Below, piece by piece: positions 1 to 13,100 of a stretch of 64,000 bases of DNA. Within the stretch, counting starts at the first letter, position 1; the number at the start of each line of letters is the position of its first letter. The notes under the pieces were generated by a model. The model did not search any database. It had not been told where the DNA came from and was given only the letters and a program-made list of their open reading frames with translations. The stretch comes from Cardinalis cardinalis (lineage: Eukaryota; Chordata; Aves; Passeriformes; Cardinalidae). The position numbers and the translations under genes were made by a program. The DNA is taken from contig JACDOX010000106.1 in the NCBI GenBank assembly GCA_014549065.1, positions 2,252,480-2,316,479 of the forward strand, in the 5' to 3' direction.

Positions 1-1051
1 AAGTTTACTTCTCAATAAGCATTTGCTTTTATTTGGAATTTTATGCTATAAAAATTGCAAAAGCAGCTGAGAACTTCTTAAACAGTTAACATAAGGAATG
101 TTTAAAACGCAGTTATTTCACAAAAAAAATAGCTTATCTGGTATGAATATGAACTAAGTTCTCAAATTTTGTATCAGCTATAAATTCAGAGAACTATACA
201 TGTTAAAGTGCACAGTTTACATTCAGCATTAAAATAGATAAGGCACTTACTAAAAGATGAAACAGTTGTTAACAGGATTAAACAACTTAATTAAAGTAAA
301 TTGGTAACTATTGCTCATCTGCATTGTAGATGATTAATTTTTCCTTCACCAGAAGAATCTCTGCAGAGCAGGAATATTGAAAGAAACAACTGATCCCTCT
401 CCAATATTTACTGAGTAAAGAAAAGCAACAACAACAACACAGGAACAAGCAGGTTTTTTTCCTGTTCTGCTAATTATTGATGACAGCACTTTGTATTCCA
501 GCTTAGGTTCTTCCTAAGACAAAAATCCAACTATACTGTAGGTTTTTAGGAAGAAAATAATAAAGGAAAATCTGTATTAAGGATGTAGGCAAGTAACACT
601 GCACATCTTCAGACATCTATTAAGAGGCCAATTTTAGGAAAAAAAAATTGTATCTCAAAACGCCCTTATAGATTCCCAGGGAGATGAACATAGCAGTGAG
701 GCCAAAAGAGAAACGGGATTCTGTGGTTTCTGTGAATGTAATATGTCTTTTTTTTACTTGTGCCAGGTGTCAAGTCTTCATGCACAGGTGAATTTGGAAG
801 TCACATTTTACAGGCACCCAAAATACTTTAAAATAACCATGCAAGTGACCTTGAAGAACACACAGCTGAACATTCAGGACAAATTGTCAAGGTGTGGAGC
901 CAAGTAACTTCAACTTGCACACAGCTTAGTACTCCAACACTAATTACTGTGTCAAAATGCAAAACCTCTTCTGTTATTCACTTGTAGTTACAGGAAGCAC
1001 TGCAGAGGACCGGCACTAGAGAGTGTTCAGGAAAGGATTCCACCTCCATGT
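1..1051 (-). other. TOM1L1: TOM1L1 3' UTR
   Basis: No stop-free coding extension follows the TGA. The region is AT-rich, and the first AATAAA on the minus strand that I see lies at 28-33, so the transcript probably ends close to position 10-20 of the window. Cleavage downstream of the window cannot be excluded. Confidence 0.7.
28..33 (-). terminator. TOM1L1: Likely TOM1L1 polyadenylation signal AATAAA
   Basis: A canonical hexamer on the minus strand lies about 1 kb beyond the stop codon. It is the only AATAAA I found in that orientation within the UTR. Confidence 0.6.
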
Positions 1052-1112
1052 TCAGTCCGTGTTCTTTTTTACTTCTGTCTTCAGCACAACATCAATTTCT
1101 TCATAAATAGCT
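1052..1112 (-). CDS. TOM1L1: TOM1L1 coding exon 15 (YEEI motif, stop)
   Basis: The last coding exon encodes the final residues, AIYEEIDVVLKTEVKKNTD, and the TGA at 1052-1054. The acceptor is CTCTTTCAG. YEEI (447-450) is the optimal Src-family SH2 ligand and is kept intact. The tail after it differs from mammals, as expected for a fast-evolving end. Confidence 0.95.
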
Positions 1113-4100
1113 CTGAAAGAGGAGGAGTAGGATGACTCCTATATCACATTTCATTTTGACAAATGGCACCAAGGAAATCCTGCCCGAAGTTTACAGTGTA
1201 GCTTCCCTTGCAGGATGCCCAGGTCTCCATGGAAACAAAGAGCCAACCCTGCTCTGATTATCTGATTGTACATTTAATGAGGAACCTCTGGATGCTGTCA
1301 CTTTTGTTCAAACAAGTTTGGGAACAGGACTATATTACACAAAAGGCAAGTGCACCATTGTGCAATTACTGCTCTAATTAAAAAAAACAATGGAAGCTTT
1401 GTTGAGATTTCCCTATCTCAAAATACAGTGCCTCCTTAGAAATAAGTTTTGTACAGATAGCTCAATTTTTTTTTTTTTTTGCAATTTACTGTTAGGGGAG
1501 TTCTGCCATCTGTTAGGTTTTATATTAGTTTGCTGTCTCACTATTTTGGTCTTCTGGAGAGACACAGCACCCATTCCCTTTTGTAGTTTATATTTAAATT
1601 AAGGATTTTTTTCATATGCAGTAGAAAAACACTCTTTAAAAAAAACAATTGCTATGAACAGGAATTCATATTGTTACCTTGTTCCAGAACTACCTGTGCT
1701 GAAGTTCAATCAGCTACCTCCAGCAGGACCCTGATTATATTTCCTTCACCTTTCTATATCACCGGATAAGGTTTTAGTAATTTTGATAGAGCATTACTCT
1801 TCCATTTTTACAGATGCCAGTTAATGAGCAGACTATAGTTTATTCCTTAATTGGTTATGCCACAAATATTTTANGAAATCATACAAAATGCAGCCACTGC
1901 CATTTACATCAATGATGCAGGTGATCAGTTAACTCAGCCTAAGTAGAGTGATCTGGTTTTCCTCTCAGAAGAAAAAAGCNATTTTGCCTTTGGTAACACA
2001 GAATTTTAAAATTCTATTTTAAATGTTACTTACTCAGTGGGAGCCAAGGGATCGAATTCCATTATCTCATAGTAATGAGATGACTGTGACTTGTTCTTTG
2101 ATGTAGCTGTAGAATAAAGAGAGACAGACACACCCAGATTCAAATGAGAATGAAAAGCAGGATTACTGCATGTTTTTTGTGTGTTCCCAAAAGTAGCACA
2201 TTATCTGCTATGGATTCAGCTGCTTTACATGCTAAAATGGACAGATGTGTAATGGAATCCATGAGCAATATGACTTTGTCAATGCTTGTTGCTGTTCCTA
2301 GTCACTGACAGCCATTATGTAAAGGCCTTAAGTTCTAACAAGAAAAGGAAACATGAAAGAAGTGATTTGCAGTATTTATTACCTGCTGGTGATGGTCCAT
2401 TTGATGGCACAGTCTGTCCAGCCTGCAGATTTATTGGGTTCAGAGGCACTGGGCTTAAAAGAGTCGTCAACTAAGGACATCAAGCAAAACAATGCATAAA
2501 CAGATTGTTCCATGAGGACTGGTTTGACCTAACTTACATAATTGCTGGCTTATCTTTAAACTCTCTGACTACTGCAGGTAAAATTCCAAGGCCAACAGTT
2601 AGCAACTCAATTAATCTTCATTCTCCACACAACCTTCAAAGCAACGCTTAGTCTTCTATAGCACATGTGTATAATTTACTTCTGTGTGACTTGTTCCACC
2701 ACAGATTCAAACATCTGCTTTTATTTGCAGTTTAAAATAAGGACTATGTATGTTTGTTTGGGAGCTGCTTCTCATCTTTGCTATTTCATACTGCCTTCAT
2801 AACATTATCTCAAAATCCCTTCAGGCTCTTTCCATTCCTTCTGTCATGGGTGTTTCTCTGCAGCATGACATTTGTCCTGCACTGTACTTGGGGTTTAAGT
2901 GACTTCTTAATGGGCTGTGTTTTTGTGTGGGCTTTGCAGGGTTTTTTGTATGTTTGTTTTTAATATCTTATTTGTGATAGAAAGTACACCAGAGTAACAT
3001 CATGGCAACAGGAGGAGAGCTCAGTTTGCTTTGCATAGCAACAAATTAAATAATAGAGCAAAAGCTTTCTGCAAATTCCCCTGGGATTGTGCTGGGCCCA
3101 AGGAAACAGGCTTCCACATTAGGATCTGTGGCAGCAAAAGAAGCAAGTTGACCTAGTTATCAAGTAGGATATTCCCTGAGATATGGAGAAGGGCCACAGA
3201 AGAGATCTTTGCATCTTTGCAGTTGGGGTAAATCCAGAAGCTGCCAGACAAGAATGATCATTCCGAACATAAGTATTACTCACATTGCTATATATGTTCA
3301 CATTGCTATATGTGTGTCCAGCTGGGCTGCTTAAACTATTGGTTTGTGCTTCAGCAGCAAATCTAGGAGAGAGCAATACATTGAATATAAGTAAGAAACG
3401 ATCAAAACTGTTTCTTCTGATTGTTCCAATATTTTTTTGGCTGGTCTGTCTTTCCTGTATGTTACAACTGAGAGCAGCATGGGCAGATGGACCAGTGTCC
3501 CATGCACACGAATTATAAAGACACCTCCTCTGTCTTAAACCCTTTTCCTGACCTGTTTCATNTTTCTCCCTTTCCCTGCCAAAAGTCAGGTACATTTATG
3601 TCTATCTATGACAAAACAGTGATGCAGGCGTAAGTGTATTTTGAACCCTCTCAAACAATGTCTAGCACAGAGGGAATTTTCACTTGTTTTACTGAACTAA
3701 TATGTAAAAGTAGTAAATCTGTGTCCTCAGAGATTCTTACATTCATTAGATGAATTATAGAGCACTAATACCCCTAAGGATCTGTAATCCATTCCCATTC
3801 CTNGATAAGAGACTACTCACGGGGACTGATGAGCTTTTGTAGGAGTTGCTGAATCCAGCTGTGGGTAAATTGATGGATGAGACCTGGTTTTATCTTCAGG
3901 GTGTGCAGATAGGCCATATGAAATTCAAAGTGATAATTAATGGTAATTTAAACATTATTATGCAAAAGTAGCTACTTGTACTTTGAACACTAAAAGAGTA
4001 AAGTTTTTTTTTGGAAGGCCTATACAGCTCTGAAATGGATTGCTGTTTATCACATGAAAGGCAAAGTTTTAATGACTCTGAAAAGTCTTAGATCCAAGGT

Positions 4101-7100
4101 ATTTATCTCTATATTTAGAGCATCAGCGGAGCTCTACATGATAGATACCACTTAAAACTCTTGTTGATATTTGTAAAGGATTAAAATGGAAATCTAGGGA
4201 TTTATTCCCAGGGGGACACTCACACCTTTAGCTTAAGTATATGGACTTCCCTAAAGCAGGTAAAGGAGGGGCTTCTGCAAATAGTAATCCAGGGTACTTG
4301 AAGCCAAGTCTTTCTAATACTCCTGAAAAAACTCCTGTTTCTTCCTGCCAAGTCTACAGAACAAACAGCTACCAGAGTGTTTTACAGGCTCATTGCAGTA
4401 GAAAGCAGAGCATATTCTATTGCTCAAATCTATGTAAAAGGGGAGAAAGATTATTGTAAAAAATTAAAGGAAACCTTACAATATCTTACAATTTTGTTCC
4501 TATGGACACATTTCAATTCTCCATTGAAGAAAATTTAAGGAACATCCTTAAAGTTAAGGAGTATCTTTTTTTTCTTTCTTAAAAGGAACTTCTTGATTCC
4601 TCCACTAAGCTCTTGTGGGTTTTAGGGAATCAGAGTGAAAGGGAACTTCCTTCACCACTTACTTCCTGAAGGAGACACTGCAGGGTCCCTTTGCACCACT
4701 GCAGACACAGAAGATGGAGAATCTATGGAGAGGCCAAGTAGATCACTTGAGGGAGCAGATGGCTGTTTCCTGTACAGCTTAACATTTGAAAAAGAATAAG
4801 TTATGTGGGGTTTTTCCTGCTGTTTTGTTTTTTTTAAGGAATTTGCAATGTTTTTTTAAACTTGCATAGTTTTAAGCAAATCGCTGTTTTCACAAAACAT
4901 TAACTTTTAAAATCTTAATATTAAAAATTGTTAAGTATAGGAGAAGATCAGGACTCTGTGTGTGAAATGTAGCTAATGAAAGAAAATATGCATTTCAAAA
5001 AAGATCAATTTCAAAAAATAAAAAAACAGTTTGGAAGTAGAAAATAGAAAGGATTCAATTCTATAAAGCCATTCTGAATGTTTAGATACAGGTTTGATAT
5101 TGATTTTCTGATCAATCCTGTACAATTCTTTTTATGCTACTTACTTGTGTTAATGAGATTTGATATGTACTTAGGAGATAGATTTTTTCCAGTCCCTTTT
5201 TGGATAGAAAAAAAAATCAAAACGACAATAATGCTTCCTAGAACATAGAAAAGAGCTCCCTTCCTTTCTCATGTGAATGTGTTGGAATTTAAAACATAGC
5301 CAGCCAAAGGTTTAATAAAACCACATGCTTGAATCATACAGGTTTGGTAACACCAGATTAAAAATAAATAAATGAGAGATGATGCATTTTAAACTCAGAG
5401 TCTGCTTAATAATATAAAAATGCACAGACTGCACCATTTGGATTATTAACTAACTCAGCAGTGGATCCATCAAGCAAAACCATCCACCTACATAATCAGA
5501 ATGTAGTAATAGTGTCTTTTCAAGGAAAACAAGACCATCTTCTACCTTTTTTTAATAATTGTCAGCAGTATTTCAGCATTCACAATGCATTTTCATGTTG
5601 AGTCCCAGATGACTGCACAATTATGGCTTGGAAAAAGGCAAAACATGTGCAAAACTACTTTGGGCAATATAATTAACAATCATAATTATCAATCAATAAA
5701 GGACAGTCATTAAAGATTTGCTACAAGCCATTACTCACAATTCTGAAAAAGCTTTGACTCAGGAAAAAAAAATAAATCAATAGAAGAAGCGAATTCTCAA
5801 AGTGCAGCAGTATTTCAGTCTCTGGATCATTAACAGGAAACAAATGAAAAGAACCTATGGTTTCTCATTTTTTGCATGGCAGATAATTGTGCTTAGCTGG
5901 AGAGGCAATAAATCAGCATTTGAATAAATCTCTCTCCCATTTTTCATGCCCAAGCTTCTCTCTTGCATTTGACATTATTTTCTACTTTAGTTACATGAAT
6001 TTGCATGAAATTCTGCAAGTGAGACTTTAGAAAAATCAGTAAGAGTAGTGTCACTCTGCTGTCTCCTGTACCTCTCAACTAGAGAATGAAATTCTGCATG
6101 TATCAGAAGTGTATTTTTCGCAAGGAAGAGCAAAAGGAATGTTTGCAGTCCTGCAGTTCGGAGCTCATCCTTAATTACCTCCTCCTGCTCCCGCTGTATC
6201 CTCTGGTTCTCCAGGAAACGAACTCTGTTCCGTGAGAACCTGTTGAAGGTGCAGAGTTAAATGTTCATTCTTACATTCCTGCGCTGTGCTTCAGAAGAAT
6301 ATGAAACCAGTTATAATCAACTTTTGATTCTCAAAAGACTCCAGGAGCACCAAACAAGCANTCCAGGTGCTGTCTCTGGGGCACTTGCTTTATGGGCAAT
6401 CTGACTCCCACTCCAGGGCTGTGGTCCTGGTTTCTCCTACAGCCAATACCAGCTGGTTTTTTCCTGGCCTCGCATTTGAAGACAGCCATCTGCTTGTTCC
6501 TAAAGAAAACGAAGGCTCCTCTGACGGTGGTTTGTTCTCGGAAGAGAACACGGAACAGTCTCTGTTTCGGCCCACACATTCGAAGAATGAGTCGGAGTTC
6601 TTCAGTTCTTGGTCTCAGAGTTGTTTATTGTATCTTATCTATAAAAATTTTTCTCCTGCCCTGCCGAGGTCCGTCCAGCAGGACAATTCCAGGCACACTG
6701 ACTGCCCTTGGGGCGGTGTTATCTCTTTATACTACCAACTATGTATAACATGTTTACAATTACTTTCCAATACCTATCACCTATGTTAGACAGTGAGTTT
6801 CTACTCTAAACCAATCCAAAAGTGCCAACATCACAGCAGAAGATGGAGGTAGAGAAGAAGAAGAAAGATTGGACATGCCCAAGTCTCTCCATCTTGTCCC
6901 CAATTCTAAAACCCCTATTCTAAAAACCCCAAAACCTACTTTTTCACCTAGTGATAATTTTATTATTACACTACTTAAACTTCTGTGGCTTTCAGGTCTT
7001 CATACAAAGCTGATAATTTGCTCCATGGGTCATAATCAAACCCACAGGTGTTCTGGGCTGTGTGCCAGGGTCTCTGAGGCCCCTGGCAGGGGTCCTAGCA

Positions 7101-10100
7101 ACTCTGGACACCCAAAGGGATGTCCTGAATTCCGACAGTTTGTCTCTGTTCACAGTAGGCAGGTAACTGTGAACATCCACTGTGCCAAATCCAATTCCTT
7201 CTGACCAGAACACTTCCAGCTGAGTCCCAGGAAGCCTTCTGTCCTCAGAGTTCTAGACACTCCCTCATGCCCTCCCAGGACAACCCACATACCTGTTTTG
7301 GCACACAGCCCGTTGCAATAATTTTTTTTTAAAAATAGAAACAAAAAAAAAATCCATCTGCATAAATATGTATGTTCTAGGAGTGATAACAGCGCTATTG
7401 TGGGTCCGGAGCAGACCCACAGAGGTGACACTGAACATCTGGAAGGCCACTGGGTTTCAGCACCAGGAGCCCTGAGTTGCCTGGACAGATGTATGGACAG
7501 TTTATCCAACAGCATTTGCTAATCAGGGTCACTGTACTAGGGAGGCCCAGAAAAAGAGCATAGATGCATTGTGGGAACTGAGCACATCCCTCGGGATGTC
7601 CAGAGCTGCCGAGGACCCCGTCGGGGGGCTCGGAGACCCTGGCATGCTGCCCGGAACACCTGGTGGCTTGATTTTGATCCTTCTAATGAACTGCCAGCTT
7701 GGCATGGGGATGTGAAAGCCACACAGGTTTGAATGGTGTAATAACAAGGTGTTCACAGGGTGAAAATGTAGGTTTTAGGATTTTTGGTATAGGGGTTATG
7801 AGGACAAGATGGAGGAATCAGGGCATGTCTAGTCCTTCTTTCTTCTTCTTGTTCTCCATTTTCTGCTGTGATGTTGGCACTTAGGGATTGGTTTAGAGTA
7901 GAAATGCACTGTCTAACATAGGTGATAGGTATTGGGAATTAAAAGTAAATATGATATTCCTAGTTTGTAGTACATAAAGATGACACCGCCTCGGGGGCAG
8001 TGGGGAGTGCTTGTGGCTGCCTTGCTGAGCAGATCTTGGCTGGGCAGAGAAAATTTTGTAGATAAGAAATAATAAACAACCTGAAGACCAAAGAAGCGAG
8101 GAGTCCAGACTCGTTCTTCAGAGCTCGGGCTGCCCCAAGACCATCCCACACATCTCGGGGCAGAGAACGAAACAGCCGGCCCGAGAACGCACAAAGAAAC
8201 AGCAGTAAAAAAACCCTTCCAACTGTAGAGCAGAAAGTATTTATCTGAAATCAAGAAAGAACCAAGAAGCTGCAGACACTAGAGGGAGGCACTGTTACAC
8301 ACATGAGCNGTTGGTCATACAGTTGAGATTGCTCTGGATTTAATTTGGATTCTACACTAATAATCAGAAACAGAAAATGCAGCACAACTCATCCTCCAAC
8401 AACACGCACAGTGTGAAACAGATGCAGCTCATTAAAATCACCTGGCTCTTTACACACCTCATTGTTCAGAGGGAAATACAAAGAACAAATCTTATGCAAC
8501 ACAAAATTAACCAGATACGTTTTTATACTTATCCACTCTGAAGCGCAGTGGATCTGCACTCAGGAAGACCTGTACCATACAAACCATAGCATTATATTAC
8601 TAGAATACAGTAGTTTTCTGTCAAATTAATAATTCTTTCCATCACTGTATCTTTAGCGAGGAATCTGTTGAATCATATCCACAAACTCCTATTCACAGTT
8701 TGAGGTTCCCAGCCTTAACAGTATTCATCACTTGTAACAAAAATGTAAGCCCACATCTGACTTCAGTGGATTTACACAAAAGCTGAATAAAATTCCTTTC
8801 ATGCTTATTAAAAGGAAAAACCTCCTAAAGGAAGTGATTACACAGTTCTTTCAAGATAGCTGCTGTAAAATCCACCAACACTACAGTAAACAAGATTAAA
8901 GAGTAAATGAAAACTTAACATTGTCACGATTAGNCCCAAAGTTTATGCCTGACACTTAGAAGAATTACTGATATTTTCAGTGCAGCACTCAGACCAGGAT
9001 TAAAAACAAAAGATGACAAAATTATACAAATTTGCTACATTTAATACAAAACAATTGCACTTGATGCATAATGATTCCTAGAACAACTCTTTAGCCATGG
9101 AACAGATCAGCTTCTTAATATGGAAGGGTATCTTCTATTAAATCAGAACACTCTCCATAAATATACTCATATTATATTTTGGGGAGCAACACTGGAATTT
9201 TAAGTTGAAAACTAATTTCAGTTCTGCCAGCATCCAGTCACGCTACCAGAGCCACAACAGACAAATACCCAGGATGTCACAGGACTACTGCTGTGCTTTC
9301 ACGTGTGAAAGAAAGAAACATTTTCTCCTCTAAGACAAGCAGAATACTATGTTTCAATCCAGCTAAGAACAGCAAGCAACTCTCCTAAGTATGCAATGAG
9401 GCAGAAGGCTGCTCTATGGCCAATTCCTGCAGTAAAGCTGTCAAAATTGTTTAGGAAGGAGGACAAGTATTCTTTTCTGGAAGCACAGACACTTAACAGA
9501 GATAAGCACCAGCACCAAAGGATTTGGAGCAGCTGTTGACAAATTCACTGGACTGTGCCAAAAAGGGATGTCAACTTCCAAATTATTTTTGTGTGCCTCC
9601 ATCTGATTTCTTGCCTATGCTGTAAACTTGCTTTACCACTCTAATGTTTCCTAACTACTTTCCAGAACCATTTCTGAGGTGTTTAGGAGGCAGGAAATAC
9701 ATAATTTTCTCTTTTTGTAATCATATTTCTTTTCTGAATTTTAGGATAGAATCTGTCTCCATGGGGAGGATCAATAATAGGCATAGGGAGCATCTCTCTA
9801 GTAATTGTATTTATTCAGGTAGGATTCCAAATGTGAGCAGAGAGGTCCTGCACTTACCTTTCATGTCCCAGGAGGACATTATTCAGATCTTCATTTACTT
9901 GTATTAGCTCAACAATTACATCTTCATTCTCCACTGTCACCAACAATTCCATGATCCTCTCCTGCATCATGCGACAGGTCTTGTACAATTTCTGCCCAAG
10001 GGAAGGAAAAAAATTAAAAATTGTAACCGTGGTGTCTCAGTGTGTCGGTTCTGGAGATGAACGAGAAGACACTCAAGCACTGTAGAATCGCAGGTAACAC

Positions 10101-13100
10101 TCTTCAATTTACACAAACCACACAGGTACCAACCACTGCAAATGGAACAATGCCCATGTCCTTGATCTCTGCAATGCAGGGTCACAACTCCCAGCACCAC
10201 ATCACTCCTACACAATCTCTACCTCTCAACCCACCTTCATTTCTAAAGATCTATGTGTCTCTAAAGCGTAAATTACAAATTGCAAAATAACAGAGACCCC
10301 CTTCTGGTTGAAGCTGATTAAACTCAGCAGGATACTTGGACATAATCCTGTTCAATGTCTGCTTGAAGAAAAGACAATATTAGTCTAAAGGTCAGAAGTG
10401 CTCTGTGACAATCTCAAGCTCCAACTATTCGTTTAAGTAGGAAGTCTGGATAAATTTAATCTATAGATTTTTGAGAAAGTAACACAAACCTTAGAGAATC
10501 AGCAGATAGGAGAATTATGAGAGTTTATTAAGCAGAATTTTGCATTATTGCCTGGTGAAGTGGAAGACAGTCTGTTTATATTACTCCCCTCTGCAAACTT
10601 TGCATGTTCAAAGAAACAAATTCTTTAGCAACAGGAACTTTAACTCAGCCAACATTTTATCTCCTTCATACAACATTGGCAAATGCAGGCTGGCTCTGCT
10701 TAAAGAAACAAAAAAAAAAGAGGGGGGAAATGACTCTCTTTGCACACTACTATTCAGAAATTGCTTTGATATTCTAAGTGATCTGATTTTTCCTCAAAAA
10801 AATACAATACTTAATGTAAATCAATTATTTATTTAAAAAGAAATTTGCACCCCTTTGCTAAATCTGTGTCAGGATTGCAGAGTGCTCTANTTTTCAGCAC
10901 TGTAGCTCCACAGCCCAGGATAAAACACACAAAACTGTGCTCACCCTAATGTCTGTAATTACATTTAAAGTCTCCCCAGCTGCACACTTTACTATGTGAT
11001 CCACATTTAAAAAAATGTGTATTTCTAAAGACTCCATTACACAAGCAGACTAACAAGTATCAATACTCAACAGACAAGGAAATTGAGATACTAATTTCAG
11101 GCATGGATTTTGTCTGAAAACTGGAGTTTACAATGATGGAGTAGCAGCTGGAATAACAGCCACCAGTAATTCCAATACATTTGTGCTAATCCTTACCANC
11201 TGCTGATCTGGACACAAATTCCTGCACATCCATCCACTATTTGTTCATTATGTCTATTCACTATCCAGTACAAAAGTCTGTTACTCTTCTTGGCTGATCC
11301 TGAACTATTCTTTAACTACAGTTTATTGGCCAGCACATTATTTCCAGGGAAATACAATATCTTAAGCCTTGTCCAAAAGAGGGTGGGGAAAGAGAGAAGC
11401 CTGACCACTAATGACTATAAAGAACTGTAAACACTGATAAAGTTCACCTTGTTACAGTTTTTGAGGGACTCCAGATAATCTGAAGTACTAAAATCAATGT
11501 CTCCAACTCACTCAAAGTCTAAACAAGCAGCTGTTTTAATAAAGGATTTTGTTCTGTGACAACACAAGTCCAATCCAAGCATTCCAGGTAGTGCCACAAA
11601 CAAAAAGAGAACATTAAGCGTTGTTCAAGGAATAGGCTGGCTGTGCCTGATGTTTTACACCACTCCTTGCACAGGGGAAAAAGAACAGAAAGAACAACAG
11701 CGAAAGGAATGAGTTTTCATTCACTCTCCTACACATGGAAACTCCACACCCTGCCCTCAACCTTTTGCCAACACTTTTATTACTGGGAGTGTCAGTAAGA
11801 ATCCACTGGTTTACTGTGGGCAGCTCAATCTGTGCACTCACATACAGAAGTGTCATGGCAGGAGACAGGAAATAAAAGACAACCTTTTTCTGTTTCCCAG
11901 CCTTCTCAGGGACTGGTGGTCAAGAATAATATATCAATGCATTCTCACAGTAAGGGTTCATTGCACAGGAGAATTTCTACACTGGGGAGGAGAAGCACAC
12001 AAGGCTTGCAAAAATTAGATCAGTTCTTCAGAACACTTAATGCTGCAAAACTGTCAAAAATGCTTCCTCATCGTAGCAGTTTGGAGCTAAGGCTAGAAAC
12101 AGAAGCACGTAGTAAAAGCTTTTTAAGTTCTCAGAGACAACATGAAACCGAAAAGCTTCCACTAACATAGGTCACTATTGCAATGCTGAAGTAATACTGT
12201 ACTTTTAATTTCTGAACTGGAAAATACAGCATAAGCACATAATATCACAGAAGGAGCATTAACAGGTTCACTGTCACGTCACTGGACTATTGCAATACAC
12301 CTCCTTCAGGCTATACTTACAGAGCATTTGAATTCCTCTGACCCACCCTCTGTGGCACAGCAAGTTCCCAGTCTTTGAGGTCTCACACATAAAGCCAATG
12401 CTTCATATTCTTCACTGGCCCTCAGTCTNCCTCTAAGGTACTGATGATAATAAAGAGAGCTCTGCAAACTCCAGGATGGATATGAGAGTGACACTGTGTC
12501 ATCATCTATTCTCCAGCTGGAATGTTCTCGGGGCTGTTTGACAGAACATGCTCAACAGAGAACACCTCATTATGAAATTCCTTTGCCATTGGAATTCCCT
12601 AGAGCTTAAATTTACTTTGCAAGCTGTATTGTCCTTTCCTGACTATCAAGATATCAAATGGAAGGTGAAGGAGATGAAAGAAACGAGAGATAGAAACCTG
12701 TTGTTGGGTTCCATCTGTCAATCGGAATTCAGATGTTAAAAGACAAGACATAACAATTTAAAAAGCAACTATAACCAAACCAATAGCCCCATTAATGAAT
12801 TATCATGTACCTGTAAAAGATTCATATCATCTGGATTTTCAGAGCCAGGAACATTTTCTTTCAATATTGATGACATGACTCTCACATTCATTTTTGCCAT
12901 ATCCAGTTCACTGTACAGTTTCCCAATCTGTTGGAATTCAACAGGAGAATATTGTGTAGGTGAAAAGAGCAAGCAGAATAATTTTTACCTCTAATACACA
13001 CTTTCTTTCGCATTAGGTATAATATGCATTATTATTATTATTAACCATTATTTTACTCTGGTAACGCGACATGGAAATGAATAGAATTAGTTCAGCTTTT

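Larger units (their letters stand above)
1113..6178 (-). other. TOM1L1: TOM1L1 introns 9-14
   Basis: Introns between the listed exons are 1113-2033, 2107-2382, 2471-3283, 3363-3820, 3894-4662 and 4763-6178. They are AT-rich and I see no recognisable repeat family or RNA gene. A few single Ns occur (1874, 1980, 3562, 3803), none inside an exon. Confidence 0.7.
6240..9857 (-). other. TOM1L1: TOM1L1 intron 8 outside the LTR pair
   Basis: The 415-base spacer between the LTR copies (7155-7569) has an A/T homopolymer pair near 7321-7352 and no coding potential. The stretch 8205-9857 is AT-rich with no recognised repeat. The many open frames around 6370-8250 all lie within LTR sequence and are not genes. 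Confidence 0.6.

Noticed and set aside
1213..1237. X-box-like CTCCATGGAAAC in TOM1L1 intron 14
   Set aside because: The left half departs from the RFX consensus; too weak to call.
4224..4266. Possible extra TOM1L1 exon between exons 10 and 11 (AG at the left side, GTGTGAG at the right)
   Set aside because: In the required phase it contains a TAA before the donor, and joining exon 10 directly to exon 11 keeps the frame.
6331..8254. Several overlapping open frames of 60-140 codons
   Set aside because: All lie in the LTR pair and its flanks; no gag, pol or env motif is present.
10300..10375. Short minus-strand open stretch between AG and GT dinucleotides in intron 7
   Set aside because: No similarity to TOM1L1, and exons 7 and 8 already join in phase without it.
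11950..12165. Plus-strand stretch resembling C2H2 zinc-finger coding (linker-like ACACTGGGGAGG and KSFLSSQ-like reading)
   Set aside because: The two similar parts are about 142 bases apart, which does not fit the 84-base finger period, and no Cys/His pairs are in register.
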